Both the position numbers and the translations under genes were made by a program. Under the pieces are notes generated by a model. The model was not told the DNA's origin, searched no databases, and saw nothing but the letters and a program-made list of their open reading frames with translations. Shown here in pieces: positions 43,058-52,214 of a DNA stretch of 54,036 bases (the stretch's first letter is position 1; each line of letters begins with the position of its first letter). Location of the stretch: assembly GCA_015228875.1 (NCBI GenBank), contig JADGCS010000014.1, positions 1 through 54,036 on the forward strand. Reading direction: 5' to 3'. Origin of the DNA: Deltaproteobacteria bacterium (lineage in GTDB: Bacteria > UBA10199 > JADGCS01).

Positions 43058-44710
43058 ATGGCCAGCACAGAAACTGATTATGTCCTTAAAGCCGATCAAC
43101 AACAAGAGGCCTACAATGATCTCATTGCGATAGGTGAGGCATACCCCGACGATACTGTGTCTCCCGGTGAGACACAACCCCCTGTCCCACAATTTATCTC
43201 GATCACGGATATTGTTTTCAGGCGGCAGTTTGTTATTAATAACGGCGAGGAACCGCTGGGCATTACCTTGCTGGATGCCAAAGGAAACAAAAAAAAAATT
43301 TGCAGCGAAAAAATACTGCAAAGCGCACATAAGGAACTGGTGAGCAGGGACAAAGACCAGGATCGGCAGATTGATCCAGAGTGGCTTACACAGGACCTGA
43401 TCATTCCCTATACATCAGAGCACAATCTGACGTCCACCGAGATGGCGAGGCTTGTTTCAAAAAAACACCAGTCGGCCGTATTGACATTGGAAACCACGAT
43501 CGCTGGTCCTCATACCACTGTTGTAGGGACAGCCTTTGTGGTTGACAAGGTTCCGGATAAAAAAAGCGGCAAGATCCTTTATCGCGTGATTGCCGACACC
43601 TCGACGGCAGACAATTCCCAACGGGAAGAAATCCAATGGAGGTTTTCAACAGCGCAGGGAAAAAAGTGGTTTAACGATGTCACGCTTGTCGGTATAGCCC
43701 GGGAGGAAGAACTTGCAGTGCTGGAATTCATAACTGACTTTGACGGGCTGACAACAATTCCCTTTGAGAGTGTCGCGGGTTTAAAAAATGAAGATGTGGT
43801 CCTGCTGTCGCATTCGGGAGGGGACATTATCTCTTCGGTAGGCACGATAGGGGACTTGCACAAGGGAGAGGAAAACTACTCATACGACACCATGCATGTT
43901 GGTGCAGACGTCATGGCTACGAGCGTTGGAGGGCCTGTTTTTACAATGGATGGCAGGTTTATCGGAAAGATTCAGGGTAAGCACCCAAGAATGCCGGCTG
44001 TTGCTGTGACCTATGCCGAACGTATCAAGAGCGGCTATGAGAAGGTTTTGCAAAACAGGGAAAAAGGTGCCGTCAGCTATGGTTATTGGGGGGTGAATCT
44101 CAGGGCGATGGATGTCTCTGTGAGGGCCGACCGCATGCCGGAAAAATACGACAACACAGGGGTTGAAGTTCAAAGAACTCTGCCGGGGTCTCCCGCAGAA
44201 AAGGCGGGGCTGCTTGCCGGAGACATTATCGTATCGATCAACGGCGATCAGGAGCCGGTAAGAATCTCGCACCCGATGAAGATGTTTAAGGTGCGTGAAC
44301 TGATTGCAGACAGTCGAGAGGGAGCAATTTTTGAAATGGTTGTCTACCGTCCATCAGAAAATGCAGAACGAACCCTGACCCTCGTTGCTGCAAACACTGA
44401 CGTGGGAAGAATAGATGCCTTTCATACCGATTTTTCTTTTTCCGTATTTGATATCTCCAGGGAACAGAGACTGCTGTATGGTATTGACCTGGACATGGGT
44501 GGCGTTTGGGTGCATCTCGACAACGGGGCATCCCCCATTCACGGCTCAATGACTGAGAGTGATATCATCACTGAGGTCAATGGCACCACAATAACAGACG
44601 TGGCGTCATTTCGTGAGCTGATCAAAGAGTCCGAGGCCGGCAAACCGATCAAAATGACAGCCTACAATCATGTGACAAAATCATCAAAATATATCAGGAT
44701 TGAGAGATAA
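43058..44710 (+). CDS. HtrA-like trypsin-PDZ protein lacking the catalytic triad
   Basis: 550 residues, AGGAGG 8 bases upstream. Order: helical N-terminus, EF-hand-like loop DKDQDRQIDPEW (about 97), trypsin-like domain (about 130-330), PDZ1 (about 360-440, GSPAEKAGLLAGDIIVSING) and PDZ2 (about 465-550). Compared with the next gene, the His segment TNSHVGA reads ADTSTAD, the Asp becomes Glu (EEELAVLEF) and GNSGGP reads TSVGGP, so His, Asp and Ser are all gone. No signal peptide. Probably a pseudoprotease that regulates or scaffolds its active neighbour (inference). Stop and next ATG are 2 bp apart. Confidence 0.8.
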   Translation: MASTETDYVLKADQQQEAYNDLIAIGEAYPDDTVSPGETQPPVPQFISITDIVFRRQFVINNGEEPLGITLLDAKGNKKKICSEKILQSAHKELVSRDKDQDRQIDPEWLTQDLIIPYTSEHNLTSTEMARLVSKKHQSAVLTLETTIAGPHTTVVGTAFVVDKVPDKKSGKILYRVIADTSTADNSQREEIQWRFSTAQGKKWFNDVTLVGIAREEELAVLEFITDFDGLTTIPFESVAGLKNEDVVLLSHSGGDIISSVGTIGDLHKGEENYSYDTMHVGADVMATSVGGPVFTMDGRFIGKIQGKHPRMPAVAVTYAERIKSGYEKVLQNREKGAVSYGYWGVNLRAMDVSVRADRMPEKYDNTGVEVQRTLPGSPAEKAGLLAGDIIVSINGDQEPVRISHPMKMFKVRELIADSREGAIFEMVVYRPSENAERTLTLVAANTDVGRIDAFHTDFSFSVFDISREQRLLYGIDLDMGGVWVHLDNGASPIHGSMTESDIITEVNGTTITDVASFRELIKESEAGKPIKMTAYNHVTKSSKYIRIER

Positions 44711-44712
44711 AT

Positions 44713-46413
44713 ATGCCAATACCCAGACCAGAACTGCTGCGGCTAGATGCAGCAGATCAGCAGGCCGTTTATACCGCGCTCATACAGGTCGCAAAAACGG
44801 TTGACGACAGCCCGGAGACCTTTGTCAACTCATCAGCCCCTCCCGGAGACCTTTCACTCTCAGACATCATCACGCAAAGGATTGGCGGCAGTCCTGTGGG
44901 TGTGGCGATGACATCCTCCCTTTCACACACCACTGTTTTTGTGCAGAGGGAAGACCTTGTGCAGAGACTTTACGATCAACTACGAACAAGGGATCTCGAT
45001 AGCGATGCGCAGATTGATGATGAAGAATGGCAGACGAGAAATGTGGATATCAGTCTTCATTCCACAGAAGACCTTGTCAGAGATGTCTTTGAACAAAACA
45101 GGATGGCTGTTTTAAAGATTGAACCGGTTAATGTTGACCCTCGGACGCCCGAATATGGCCAAGCAGCGGGGTCAGGTTTTATTATTGGCAGGCAGGCAAA
45201 TGGCAATGGGACGTTCACATACACCGTGGCCACCAACTCTCATGTGGGTGCCTATCTTTACGAGGATGATCTTCAGGGAAGTATGGATGAAAAGACGGGC
45301 TACAGGCTGGTGAGCGCCGATCACAACCACACTTTTCTGGACGTCACACTGGTGGGCTGTGACCCTCTGGCCGATACCGCTGCACTGGAATTTACAACGA
45401 CGGTCCCTGATTTGCCGGTCGTCGCTTGGGCAGAAGATTCGGGCCTCACAGAGCTTGAGACAATTGTCTTTATTGGCAACACACGGACTGTTGGTATTAT
45501 CCCGGCAGCAGGGGAGGTCAACAACACCCATTACGGGTCGTTCCCAAATTATCCCTTCAGGGCTGTGCAGCATGACGCGTCAACCTGGGGAGGAAACAGC
45601 GGTGGACCGGGTTTTAATCTTATGGGAAAGGTTGAAGGCATCCTCTTTAGGGGGTATGACGACACCAGTGCCAAGGTTGGTCTGATGATACCGGCGGAGC
45701 GAGCAAAAAAATCCATAGAAAACATCATGGCCCATCGCAAAGAGAAAAGGGTGGTTTATGGTGACTGGGGCTTGATTTCAAGGCCGCTTTCACAATCAGA
45801 GAAGGCATCGCTGTTGCCCGATCACTTGCGGGACTCCGGGGTTGAAGTTGTCAAGATTGTCGGCGGATCCCAGGCAGAAAAGGCCGGGATAAGGGCTGGT
45901 GATATTTTGCTTGCCGTTAATGATGACGCATCTTTGGTTCGTGCCGAAAATAATGATAACATGTACAAAATAGAATCAGTCATCAAAGACAGCAGGAAGG
46001 GTGAATCGTACAGGATAAAACTTTTTAGACCAGACAAACAGGGTGGCAAGGTCCTTTGCGTTGAACTGACAGCAGATGAGGAGTGGTTTGCGCCGCTGGA
46101 TACCGAGACCACGCCCTTCGGATTTCTGGTTTACGATATCAGTCCCCACTCAAGGACGACCTTTAATCTGCCCGCAGAGGTATCGGGGGTTTGGGCTCAG
46201 AAGACCAGCAAAGTATCTCCCGTGTTTAATGGACACATTATCACGCACGTCAACAGAAAAAAAATAAACACGGTCGAAGAATTTCGCAGGGCTGTTTCTG
46301 CTGTCACAGAAGAACCGGGCAATGACCTCGTATTCACAGTGTTAGAGGGGGCTAAGACCTATGATTATTTCAGGGGTATGAACAGCACACGGACCATCAT
46401 CTACGAGAGATAA
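44713..46413 (+). CDS. HtrA-like serine protease with EF-hand and two PDZ domains
   Basis: 566 residues, same architecture as the preceding gene. EF-hand loop DLDSDAQIDDEE near residue 94 (D-x-D-x-D...I...E at the canonical positions). Catalytic residues present: His in VATNSHVGA (about 177), Asp in PLADTAALEF (about 217), Ser in WGGNSGGP (about 297). PDZ1 GSQAEKAGIRAGDILLAVND; PDZ2 at the end. No signal peptide or membrane segment, unlike DegP/DegQ, so cytosolic or exported by another route. The EF-hand suggests calcium control. Paired with the inactive paralogue. Confidence 0.83.
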   Translation: MPIPRPELLRLDAADQQAVYTALIQVAKTVDDSPETFVNSSAPPGDLSLSDIITQRIGGSPVGVAMTSSLSHTTVFVQREDLVQRLYDQLRTRDLDSDAQIDDEEWQTRNVDISLHSTEDLVRDVFEQNRMAVLKIEPVNVDPRTPEYGQAAGSGFIIGRQANGNGTFTYTVATNSHVGAYLYEDDLQGSMDEKTGYRLVSADHNHTFLDVTLVGCDPLADTAALEFTTTVPDLPVVAWAEDSGLTELETIVFIGNTRTVGIIPAAGEVNNTHYGSFPNYPFRAVQHDASTWGGNSGGPGFNLMGKVEGILFRGYDDTSAKVGLMIPAERAKKSIENIMAHRKEKRVVYGDWGLISRPLSQSEKASLLPDHLRDSGVEVVKIVGGSQAEKAGIRAGDILLAVNDDASLVRAENNDNMYKIESVIKDSRKGESYRIKLFRPDKQGGKVLCVELTADEEWFAPLDTETTPFGFLVYDISPHSRTTFNLPAEVSGVWAQKTSKVSPVFNGHIITHVNRKKINTVEEFRRAVSAVTEEPGNDLVFTVLEGAKTYDYFRGMNSTRTIIYER

Positions 46414-46452
46414 GTGTAAATTTATGTCGCTCAGTATAGTAACTTGTATCTA

Positions 46453-46490
46453 AACCTTTGCCGGGGCACTTCTGCCCTCGAGCAAAGGTT
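46453..46490 (+). promoter_or_regulatory. Hairpin in the leader of the GNAT-like gene
   Basis: AACCTTTGC pairs with GCAAAGGTT, with an inner GGGCA-CTTC-TGCCC stem. It ends 10 bp before the ATG at 46501 and lacks a T run, so it is not an obvious terminator. It could hide the ribosome binding region or be a small repeat. Confidence 0.45.
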
Positions 46491-46500
46491 GTCTATCTCC

Positions 46501-47628
46501 ATGATTAAAATCCTTCAGGTCAAAAGTTGTAAAGACAAGCGAGCCTTTATTGATCTGCCTTACAGGCTCTACAAGGGTGAGAAAAACTGGGTGCCGCCGC
46601 TTAAAATGGAGCGGCATGAGTTTTTTAATCCCAAAAAAAATCCCTACTTTGATAACGCCCGCGTGCAACTCTTTGTGGCCCTTAAGGACGGCATCCCCGC
46701 AGGGCGCCTGTCGGCGCAGATCAACAATCTGCACAACAACCTTTACCACGAAAACACGGGGCACTTTGGTTGCTTTGAGTGCACAAACGACACGGCAGTC
46801 GCGCAGGCCCTTTTTCAAACGGCGGAGAACTGGCTAAAGATGCAGGGGATGAACAGGGTTGTCGGGCCCTTTAGTTTAAGCATCAACGAAGAGTCGGGGA
46901 TTCTTATCAAGGGGTATGATGCGCGGCCTTACCCGTTTATGCCGTACAATTATCCTTATTATGCACAGCTTATCGAGGAGAGGGGTTACACAAAAATAAA
47001 AGACCTCATCGCGTGGAACTATGATTCAAGCCGCCCGATTCCCGAGGCAGCCGCGCAGATTGCCGCGGTCGTTAAAACCTATCCTGGATTGACTGTGCGG
47101 GAGGTTGATCCCAAAAAGCTCAAAAGGGATGTTAAAATTATCCGCGATGTGTTTAATTCGGCGTGGTCAAAAAACTGGGGGTTTATCCCGTGGACCGATG
47201 CGGAGGTCGACAAACTCGCCAAAGATTTTAAATTGATCCTTAATCCCAGATTGGCGTTGATTGCCGAAGTCAATGGTGAGCCCGCTGCCATATCGATCGC
47301 CTTTCCCAATTATCACGAAGCCATCGCAGATTTAAACGGGCGGCTTTTTCCGTTCGGGCTGATCAAATTTCTGTATCGTCTTAAGACCAACAAAATCAGG
47401 TCTTCGCGGCTCGCCCTTCTTGGAATAAAAAAAGAATACCGTCACGATGTGCTTGCGGGCCTCAGTGTGTATCTCTACACCGAGATGCACCGCCGCAGTC
47501 ACGAGATTGGCCAGATCGGTGGCGAACTCAGTTGGACACTCGATGACAACATCAAAATCAATACAGGCATCTCCCTGATGGGCGGGGAGCCGCACAAGAC
47601 TTACAGGATTTACGAGAAGGGGTTGTGA
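46501..47628 (+). CDS. GNAT-like (YghO-type) protein
   Basis: 375 residues from ATG 46501: FIDLPYRLYKGEKNWVPPLK, NPKKNPYFDNARVQLFVALK, NRVVGPFSLSINEESGILI and YNYPYYAQLIEERGYTK. This is the YghO-like family distantly related to GNAT acetyltransferases; the C-terminal half holds a second GNAT-like unit (GELSWTLDDNIKINTGISLMGG). Biochemical role undetermined. Confidence 0.8.
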   Translation: MIKILQVKSCKDKRAFIDLPYRLYKGEKNWVPPLKMERHEFFNPKKNPYFDNARVQLFVALKDGIPAGRLSAQINNLHNNLYHENTGHFGCFECTNDTAVAQALFQTAENWLKMQGMNRVVGPFSLSINEESGILIKGYDARPYPFMPYNYPYYAQLIEERGYTKIKDLIAWNYDSSRPIPEAAAQIAAVVKTYPGLTVREVDPKKLKRDVKIIRDVFNSAWSKNWGFIPWTDAEVDKLAKDFKLILNPRLALIAEVNGEPAAISIAFPNYHEAIADLNGRLFPFGLIKFLYRLKTNKIRSSRLALLGIKKEYRHDVLAGLSVYLYTEMHRRSHEIGQIGGELSWTLDDNIKINTGISLMGGEPHKTYRIYEKGL

Positions 47629-47692
47629 GTGTTAACGTGCTGTTAAATCCAGAAGCGGCAGTTGAAGAGTACAGAGTGACAGGAGCGACTGC

Positions 47693-48229
47693 TTAGTCGC
47701 TGCAGTCTGGTTCTACCGGATCTCCCACAACAAAGTTGTTGCAGAGCGTTTTTTTTGTGCCGTTCACGTACAGCACAATCGTGTAGATGTAGTGTTTGCC
47801 CAAGGCCAGCTTGGGAAACCCCCACGAATTGTTATAATCGCCGCCGTTGGCGTCGTAGGGGGCGTTTTTCTCGTCAAGCTGCAGGGCCCGGCCTGTTTTT
47901 TCGGTCCCATCAAGATAAAACATCATCTTTTTAATCTGCGGATCATTTTTGTTGATGGCCCCCTCTTCCAACTGCCACCTGGTTTGCATGATGGGCGAAA
48001 AGACATCTCCAGCCCTGATAATCACAATGGCGTCCTTGAGTGGGAGCGTGGTGCTGTCATCGGTATGGGTGGCTGTCAAATCGAATGTCAACTTAAACGA
48101 CGGGTCATCCTTGATGGTTGTGGGACAGACAGCATTTTGTCCCCGGGCATCTCCCGGGAAAAAAACAAACATGAACAAGGAAGCAGCCGCAAACGTGAGG
48201 ACCAGAATGTATATTTTTAATATTGACAT
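47693..48229 (-). CDS. Hypothetical secreted protein
   Basis: About 178 residues from ATG 48229: hydrophobic IYILVLTFAAASLFMFVFF then PGDARGQNA, a signal peptide with likely cleavage near ARG-QNA. The mature part looks like a beta-sandwich (FKLTFDLTATHTDDSTTLPL, YIYTIVLYVNGTKKTLC) with two or three Cys. No family recognised. Its stop codon sits in a hairpin AGCGACT-AAGC-AGTCGCT. It follows the lipoprotein gene on the same strand. An ATG at 48313 extends the frame but adds an unlikely second leader. Confidence 0.55.
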   Translation of the reverse strand: MSILKIYILVLTFAAASLFMFVFFPGDARGQNAVCPTTIKDDPSFKLTFDLTATHTDDSTTLPLKDAIVIIRAGDVFSPIMQTRWQLEEGAINKNDPQIKKMMFYLDGTEKTGRALQLDEKNAPYDANGGDYNNSWGFPKLALGKHYIYTIVLYVNGTKKTLCNNFVVGDPVEPDCSD

Positions 48230-48297
48230 AAGTTTTGGGCTACGAGCGCAACGATCAGAACAGAAAAAAATTCCGATCAATGCGCAGGTGGCAAAAA

Positions 48298-50250
48298 TTA
48301 TTCTGCGTCGCATTTGTCGGGTTCGTACACAATATAGAGCGCATCTTTATGGGTGCTCTCACCAGCTTGAATACGAATTTGATGCTCGTTGAGTATGACA
48401 TACTCATCGTTTGCGGCTGTTCCAAACGGCCACAGACCATCCTGTGCCAGTTCAAGAGGCCCGCTGGGATCCGGGAGAACACGTTTGATACTGGCACCAT
48501 CAAATTCCAGGGTCCCCAGAATTGCCTCACTGCCAGAGGTGCCTGTGTGATAGGCCCAGAGCGTAAACAAAAGCCACCCGTGGCCGCGCTGAATAGAAAT
48601 CCCCGGGACATCGGCAGAGACATCGCTGTCAATGATGATTTTTCCATCATTGTTGGTCAAGTCGGTCCATGCATCATCCGGAACACAGATGTTTGCGTCA
48701 TCGGCACCGACGTAAAGGCGGGAGGTCACATTTCCGGCCCCCCAGTTTTGAAGCCTGTCGGTAGTAAACCTGATACTGACGTCCTTGATGCATTCTTCGG
48801 GCTCGGCCGCGGCATCTTCTTCCTGATTGTTTTCTTCGCAGTTGACAGTGGCTGTTTCATTAAAGTCATAGTATACGGTAAATGCATCACTGCTGGTTGT
48901 GACGGTCGACACGACAGAGAGGGTTTGATCGTCTGCTACTTCATATTCGTCCTGTCCGGCATTGCCAAAGATCCAAAGGCCGTCGCCTTGCTGCTCCATT
49001 CCCTGCTCAACATCGTTGACAATATGTGTGATCTTTGCACCTTCCAGACTCAGCGTGCCGATCAAGGCCTCTTTGCCAAGCCCCGTGGCGTAGTGTCCGT
49101 AGAGTGTCACGTGCATCCATCCATCTCCTCTTTGAATGGCAAGACCTGCGACATCTTTGTTGACTGACCCATCCAGAATTTTTTTGCCCCATTTATTTCG
49201 CAGTTTAAACCACTCGCCATTGGCAGTGGGGCTGCTGCTGGTACCCAGATACACATTTTGTGTGAGTGTCCCGTTCACCCAGTTCTTTGTCATCTCAAAA
49301 TCAAAGCGCGCCTTAACGGCAGTGTATGTGTTTGGAACGCACTCAATATTTTCACCCCCACCAGCATTACTGTCTTCGTCATCGTCTACCGCATCATCAC
49401 TATCGGCATCATTGTTTTCGTCATCATCCGCCGTATCATCATCACTGTTGTTGTCCTGCAGGGTGCATTGGCCGAGCGTGTCGCCATGTTTGAGATGGTT
49501 GATGTATGTTGCGGCAGACGTATCGACACAAATGGAATGTGCATTTGCAGGATTGCCTGACGGGATGTGGCAGAGCCATGTCTTGTTGGCATCATTGCAT
49601 GAAGCGTCGTCCGAACTGTTGTCGTCTGCACTGTCTTCTGCAAGGGGTTGGGTGGTGTTAAAAAAATTGTTGTTAAGTTCATTTTCATCTTCGCAGAGAG
49701 GGGTGCCGTTTTTGTCGATATCAATGCCACACAGGGGCTTTTTTTCGTCCACACAGTTGGCCTCGGTGCCGTTGATCACGATTGCGCCCAGATCAAGATT
49801 TTCGATGGCATCTGTAAGGGGCAGGAGAAATGACGACGTTTGCCCAAACGATACCGAGGCCACGAAGGCATCGCTGTTCGAAAGGTTAAATACATAAGAG
49901 TCATTGGTTGGCAGCTCCATCGCAAAACTGCAATCTTCCAGAATATCGGTGCCGATTTTTTTTCCTGATTGGTTGATGGCGCTCATCTTGTTTGCACTGC
50001 AAGTTTGAGAGACGGCCAGTGACTTTTGGGTGTATTTGATACTGGCATTTGCGTTGGCGTTTGCGTTGGTGCTTGAGACTGGGGTGCCGATAAGGCTTCC
50101 TTGAACGATCCTGAGATCATCTGTTGCGCTTGCTCCTGTGCCGGGTGACATCTCGAGCATATTGCAGGCGGGCAGCATCAAGGATACCAAAACAAAAAAC
50201 GCGCAAAGGGACTTTTTAAAGGCCTTTGACATTTGGTGCTGCCGTGACAT
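48298..50250 (-). CDS. Large lipoprotein with tandem beta domains and Asp-rich linker
   Basis: 650 residues. Lipobox LMLPAC with the lipidated Cys at residue 29, so outer-membrane or surface lipoprotein. Middle: WLCHIPSGNPANAHSICVDT...HLKHGDTLGQC, a CHIPxGNPANAHxIxV/HGDxLGxC motif found in many secreted bacterial proteins, then a low-complexity Asp/Asn linker (residues about 270-300). Two repeated C-terminal domains of about 140 residues follow (FDFEMTKNWVNGTLTQNVYL and FTTDRLQNWGAGNVTSRLYV; AGLAIQRGDGW and PGISIQRGHGW; GDGLWIFG and QDGLWPFG), perhaps carbohydrate-binding. GGGGG 8 bases before the ATG. Confidence 0.8.
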   Translation of the reverse strand: MSRQHQMSKAFKKSLCAFFVLVSLMLPACNMLEMSPGTGASATDDLRIVQGSLIGTPVSSTNANANANASIKYTQKSLAVSQTCSANKMSAINQSGKKIGTDILEDCSFAMELPTNDSYVFNLSNSDAFVASVSFGQTSSFLLPLTDAIENLDLGAIVINGTEANCVDEKKPLCGIDIDKNGTPLCEDENELNNNFFNTTQPLAEDSADDNSSDDASCNDANKTWLCHIPSGNPANAHSICVDTSAATYINHLKHGDTLGQCTLQDNNSDDDTADDDENNDADSDDAVDDDEDSNAGGGENIECVPNTYTAVKARFDFEMTKNWVNGTLTQNVYLGTSSSPTANGEWFKLRNKWGKKILDGSVNKDVAGLAIQRGDGWMHVTLYGHYATGLGKEALIGTLSLEGAKITHIVNDVEQGMEQQGDGLWIFGNAGQDEYEVADDQTLSVVSTVTTSSDAFTVYYDFNETATVNCEENNQEEDAAAEPEECIKDVSIRFTTDRLQNWGAGNVTSRLYVGADDANICVPDDAWTDLTNNDGKIIIDSDVSADVPGISIQRGHGWLLFTLWAYHTGTSGSEAILGTLEFDGASIKRVLPDPSGPLELAQDGLWPFGTAANDEYVILNEHQIRIQAGESTHKDALYIVYEPDKCDAE

Positions 50251-50536
50251 TTTTTACCCCCCCATACCCAGAAAAAATACGAAGCCGCCAAATTATAAAT
50301 GCAATCCGTATGCCACTTAAACAGGGCGCAAACAGAGTTTGTTAAAGTTAACCGGTATGACAAAAAGTCTGGTGTTTTATGACCGGAAATCCGGGATTGA
50401 GTCTTTAATAAACAGGGGCATTCGTGACGTTTTGTTACGAAAAAAAACCATTTATGCCATCGTGATCGGCAGGAACGGCACTGGCTATACAAATGCTGGG
50501 GACACAGATGGGCGGGCATTACTGTAAGATGCTGCA

Positions 50537-50565
50537 CAAAAAAAAGGGCGCATGACGCGCCCCTT
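50537..50565 (-). terminator. Rho-independent terminator (minus strand)
   Basis: On the minus strand GGGCGCG and TGCGCCC pair around a short loop and are followed by eight Ts. It lies 12 bp after the stop codon of the dehydrogenase fragment at 50577. Confidence 0.75.
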
Positions 50566-50576
50566 AGGTGTTGGTT

Positions 50577-50880
50577 TTAATTTCTTAGAGGTTTGCCCTT
50601 CATCAGCAGGTGCTGCATGCGGGCCTGCGTTTTTTCTTCGCCGCAGAGGCTTAAAAAGACCTCGCGCTCGATATCGAGGAGTTCCTGCTCTGACCTGAAC
50701 CCCTGTGTGGGCATGTCGCCACCGGTGAGGACCTTTGCGAGTCCCCGCGCAATCAGGGCATCATGTTCGGAGATCAATCCCTGTGCGAGGAAATTGCCGA
50801 TGGCCGCTTCGATGGCCTTCTGCCCGCCGCTTGCGTCATTTTCAACCCAACGGTGAAAATCACGCGAATCATGGAGCGTA
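50577..50880 (-). pseudogene. C-terminal fragment of a 3-hydroxyacyl-CoA dehydrogenase (FadN-like)
   Basis: Frame: [92 protein letters not shown]. The end [22 protein letters not shown]...GKPLRN is the C-terminus of FadN-type 3-hydroxyacyl-CoA dehydrogenase/enoyl-CoA hydratase fusions. Only about 95 residues are present, with no start; the 5' end meets a palindrome at about 50866-50900. 127 bp (50596-50722) are identical to 53910-54036. Confidence 0.8.
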
Positions 50881-50900
50881 GCGGAATGATTTCGCGTGCA
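50866..50900 (+). other. Palindrome at the island junction
   Basis: AATCACGCGAATCAT pairs with ATGATTTCGCGTGCATT around GGAGCGTAGCGG. It marks the boundary between the dehydrogenase fragment and the BrnTA genes and may be a repeat end or recombination site. Confidence 0.45.
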
Positions 50901-50905
50901 TTATA

Positions 50906-51211
50906 TTATGTTGTTAGACCCGTATCTACTGGTTGATGGAATTCTTCCTCGATTTTTTCGGCAAGGAAGATCTTAAGCAATGATTGATAGGGCACATCTT
51001 TTTTATTTGCCAGAAGTTTAAGCTGTTCTAGCATTGTTTTTGGCAGACGGAGTGATATTGTTTGAGTTGATGGTTTAAGGTTTGGAAAGATGGTTCGTGC
51101 TGCTCCGGACCAGTCAATATATTCGGTAGAATCATGCTTCGCCCAAAATTTTCTTTCTTCGTCATCGTTTTTGAAATTAGGGATTTTCTTTTTCTTGTCT
51201 TTTGTTTTCAT
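50906..51211 (-). CDS. brnA: BrnA-type antitoxin
   Basis: 101 residues: FKNDDEERKFWAKHDSTEYI followed by DWSGAAR, FPNLKPSTQTISLRLPKTML and NKKDVPYQSLLKIFLAEKI. The HDSTEYxDW and RLPxxxLxxxKxxANKxDVPYQSLxKxxLAEK blocks are those of BrnA (CopG/MetJ-type ribbon-helix-helix, DNA-binding and autorepressing). Its ATG overlaps the BrnT stop by 4 bp. Confidence 0.88.
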   Translation of the reverse strand: MKTKDKKKKIPNFKNDDEERKFWAKHDSTEYIDWSGAARTIFPNLKPSTQTISLRLPKTMLEQLKLLANKKDVPYQSLLKIFLAEKIEEEFHQPVDTGLTT

Positions 51212-51510
51212 AGATTAGTGTAAATCCTCCTTTCTTTTTGGTTCATATTTCGTGCCGAAATTACTCTAATCAAATTATTACGTGCTGTAAAAGCTATAAA
51301 AAGATATCGGTTTTCATTTGTATGCCCAAGGGCATAATATCTTTTCTCCATTTTTGAGTGCTTTTCATCATCTGCTATGAGTAATGGTTTGTTAAAAAAA
51401 AGTTGTTCGCATTCAGTAGGTGTAACTTTATGTTTGATCCAGTTTTTCTGAATATTTGCCTCATCCCAGTCAAAACCTTCAAATTCAGCTATGGAATTAA
51501 TCTCAGACAT
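51208..51510 (-). CDS. brnT: BrnT-type ribonuclease toxin
   Basis: About 100 residues from ATG 51510: FEGFDWDEANIQKNWIKHKV, LLIADDEKHSKMEKRYYALG, LFIAFTARNNLIRVISARNM and NQKER. The FDWDExKxxxNxxKHxV start and the VISARxMxxxERxxY end are BrnT hallmarks (RelE-like mRNA nuclease). Paired with BrnA downstream, toxin first, as in most brnTA operons. The frame opens 6 codons earlier. Confidence 0.9.
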   Translation of the reverse strand: MSEINSIAEFEGFDWDEANIQKNWIKHKVTPTECEQLFFNKPLLIADDEKHSKMEKRYYALGHTNENRYLFIAFTARNNLIRVISARNMNQKERRIYTNL

Positions 51511-51598
51511 AAAGTAAACCTGACCCAATGGTGCAAGCTCCTATTCGAACCCGCCGTGCCCTATTAAGGCAACGGGCTCTCTTAAGAGGTTAAAGAAA

Positions 51599-51866
51599 TC
51601 AGATGGCAAAATCAAAGACTCTCTGTGCGAGATTGAGCGCGTCTTTGCCCCATGGTTTTGGTATTCTGTAATGATTGAGCTTTTCGGTGAACTTTTCACT
51701 ATTCATCGAGCACTTCTGACTTCGTCGGTTGAGCCATTTATACAAGTTGCCTCTGCAAATATTAAATATTGTAATAGGCCCATGTCAACTTGTTCATTTT
51801 GACCCCATAATAGGCATAGTGTCCGTTGAGCTTCTGCGCTACTTTTGCCATGGCCTTGGACCACCG
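51599..51866 (-). pseudogene. Group II intron maturase, C-terminal remnant with frameshifts
   Basis: Minus strand: RWSKAMAKVAQKLNGHYAYYGVKMN, then (two frameshifts later) LYKWLNRRSQKCSMNSEKFT, EKLNHYRIPKP and a TGA at 51599. LxGHYAYYGV and WLNRRSQ...YxxPKP are the end of LtrA-type reverse transcriptase/maturases. The reverse transcriptase core is missing. Confidence 0.7.
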
Positions 51867-52055
51867 GTGATGCAGGTGTGTTTGAAACGCACGGACTCTA
51901 CGCCTTCACGCTTGTCGCATTACGGCCTGCCAACTCTCTCGTCCGGGCTTCGTGGGGATTGTCGCCTCTCCGCGCACGCCGGATCTGATACCGCGTCCTT
52001 CTGAGGATGGTTACACGGGCGGGACTTTCACCCACTGACCCACTGATTGAACCAA
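51867..52055 (-). ncRNA. Group II intron RNA 5' fragment (remnant)
   Basis: On the minus strand GGGTGAAAGTCCCGCCCGTG and the following GC-rich stretch up to the maturase remnant resemble the start of a group II intron domain I (the GGTGAAAGTCCC element). Fused directly to the maturase end, so the intron has lost its middle. A 21-bp perfect palindrome centred on 52093 lies beyond it. No other gene is seen in 51530-52240. Confidence 0.45.
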
Positions 52056-52214
52056 GCTTTGCTTGGCGCACATTGCTATTATTGTATATTATGATAATAT
52101 ACATGTCAATTGGTAAAAAGATAAGATAGTGGTTTTTAGAGATTTAACAATTGGCTTAGGTGCCGCAATCGTGGGTTTAGATGCGGTTGTAGACTGTCTT
52201 TGGCCGTTCGTTAG

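Noticed and set aside
50357..50527. Possible small gene MTKSLVFYDRKSGIESLINR...
   Set aside because: No Shine-Dalgarno, no recognisable family, and the region is simply the upstream gap of the lipoprotein gene.
51530..51560. tRNA-like T-arm (GGGTTCGAA on the minus strand)
   Set aside because: No D-arm, anticodon arm or acceptor stem can be drawn around it.
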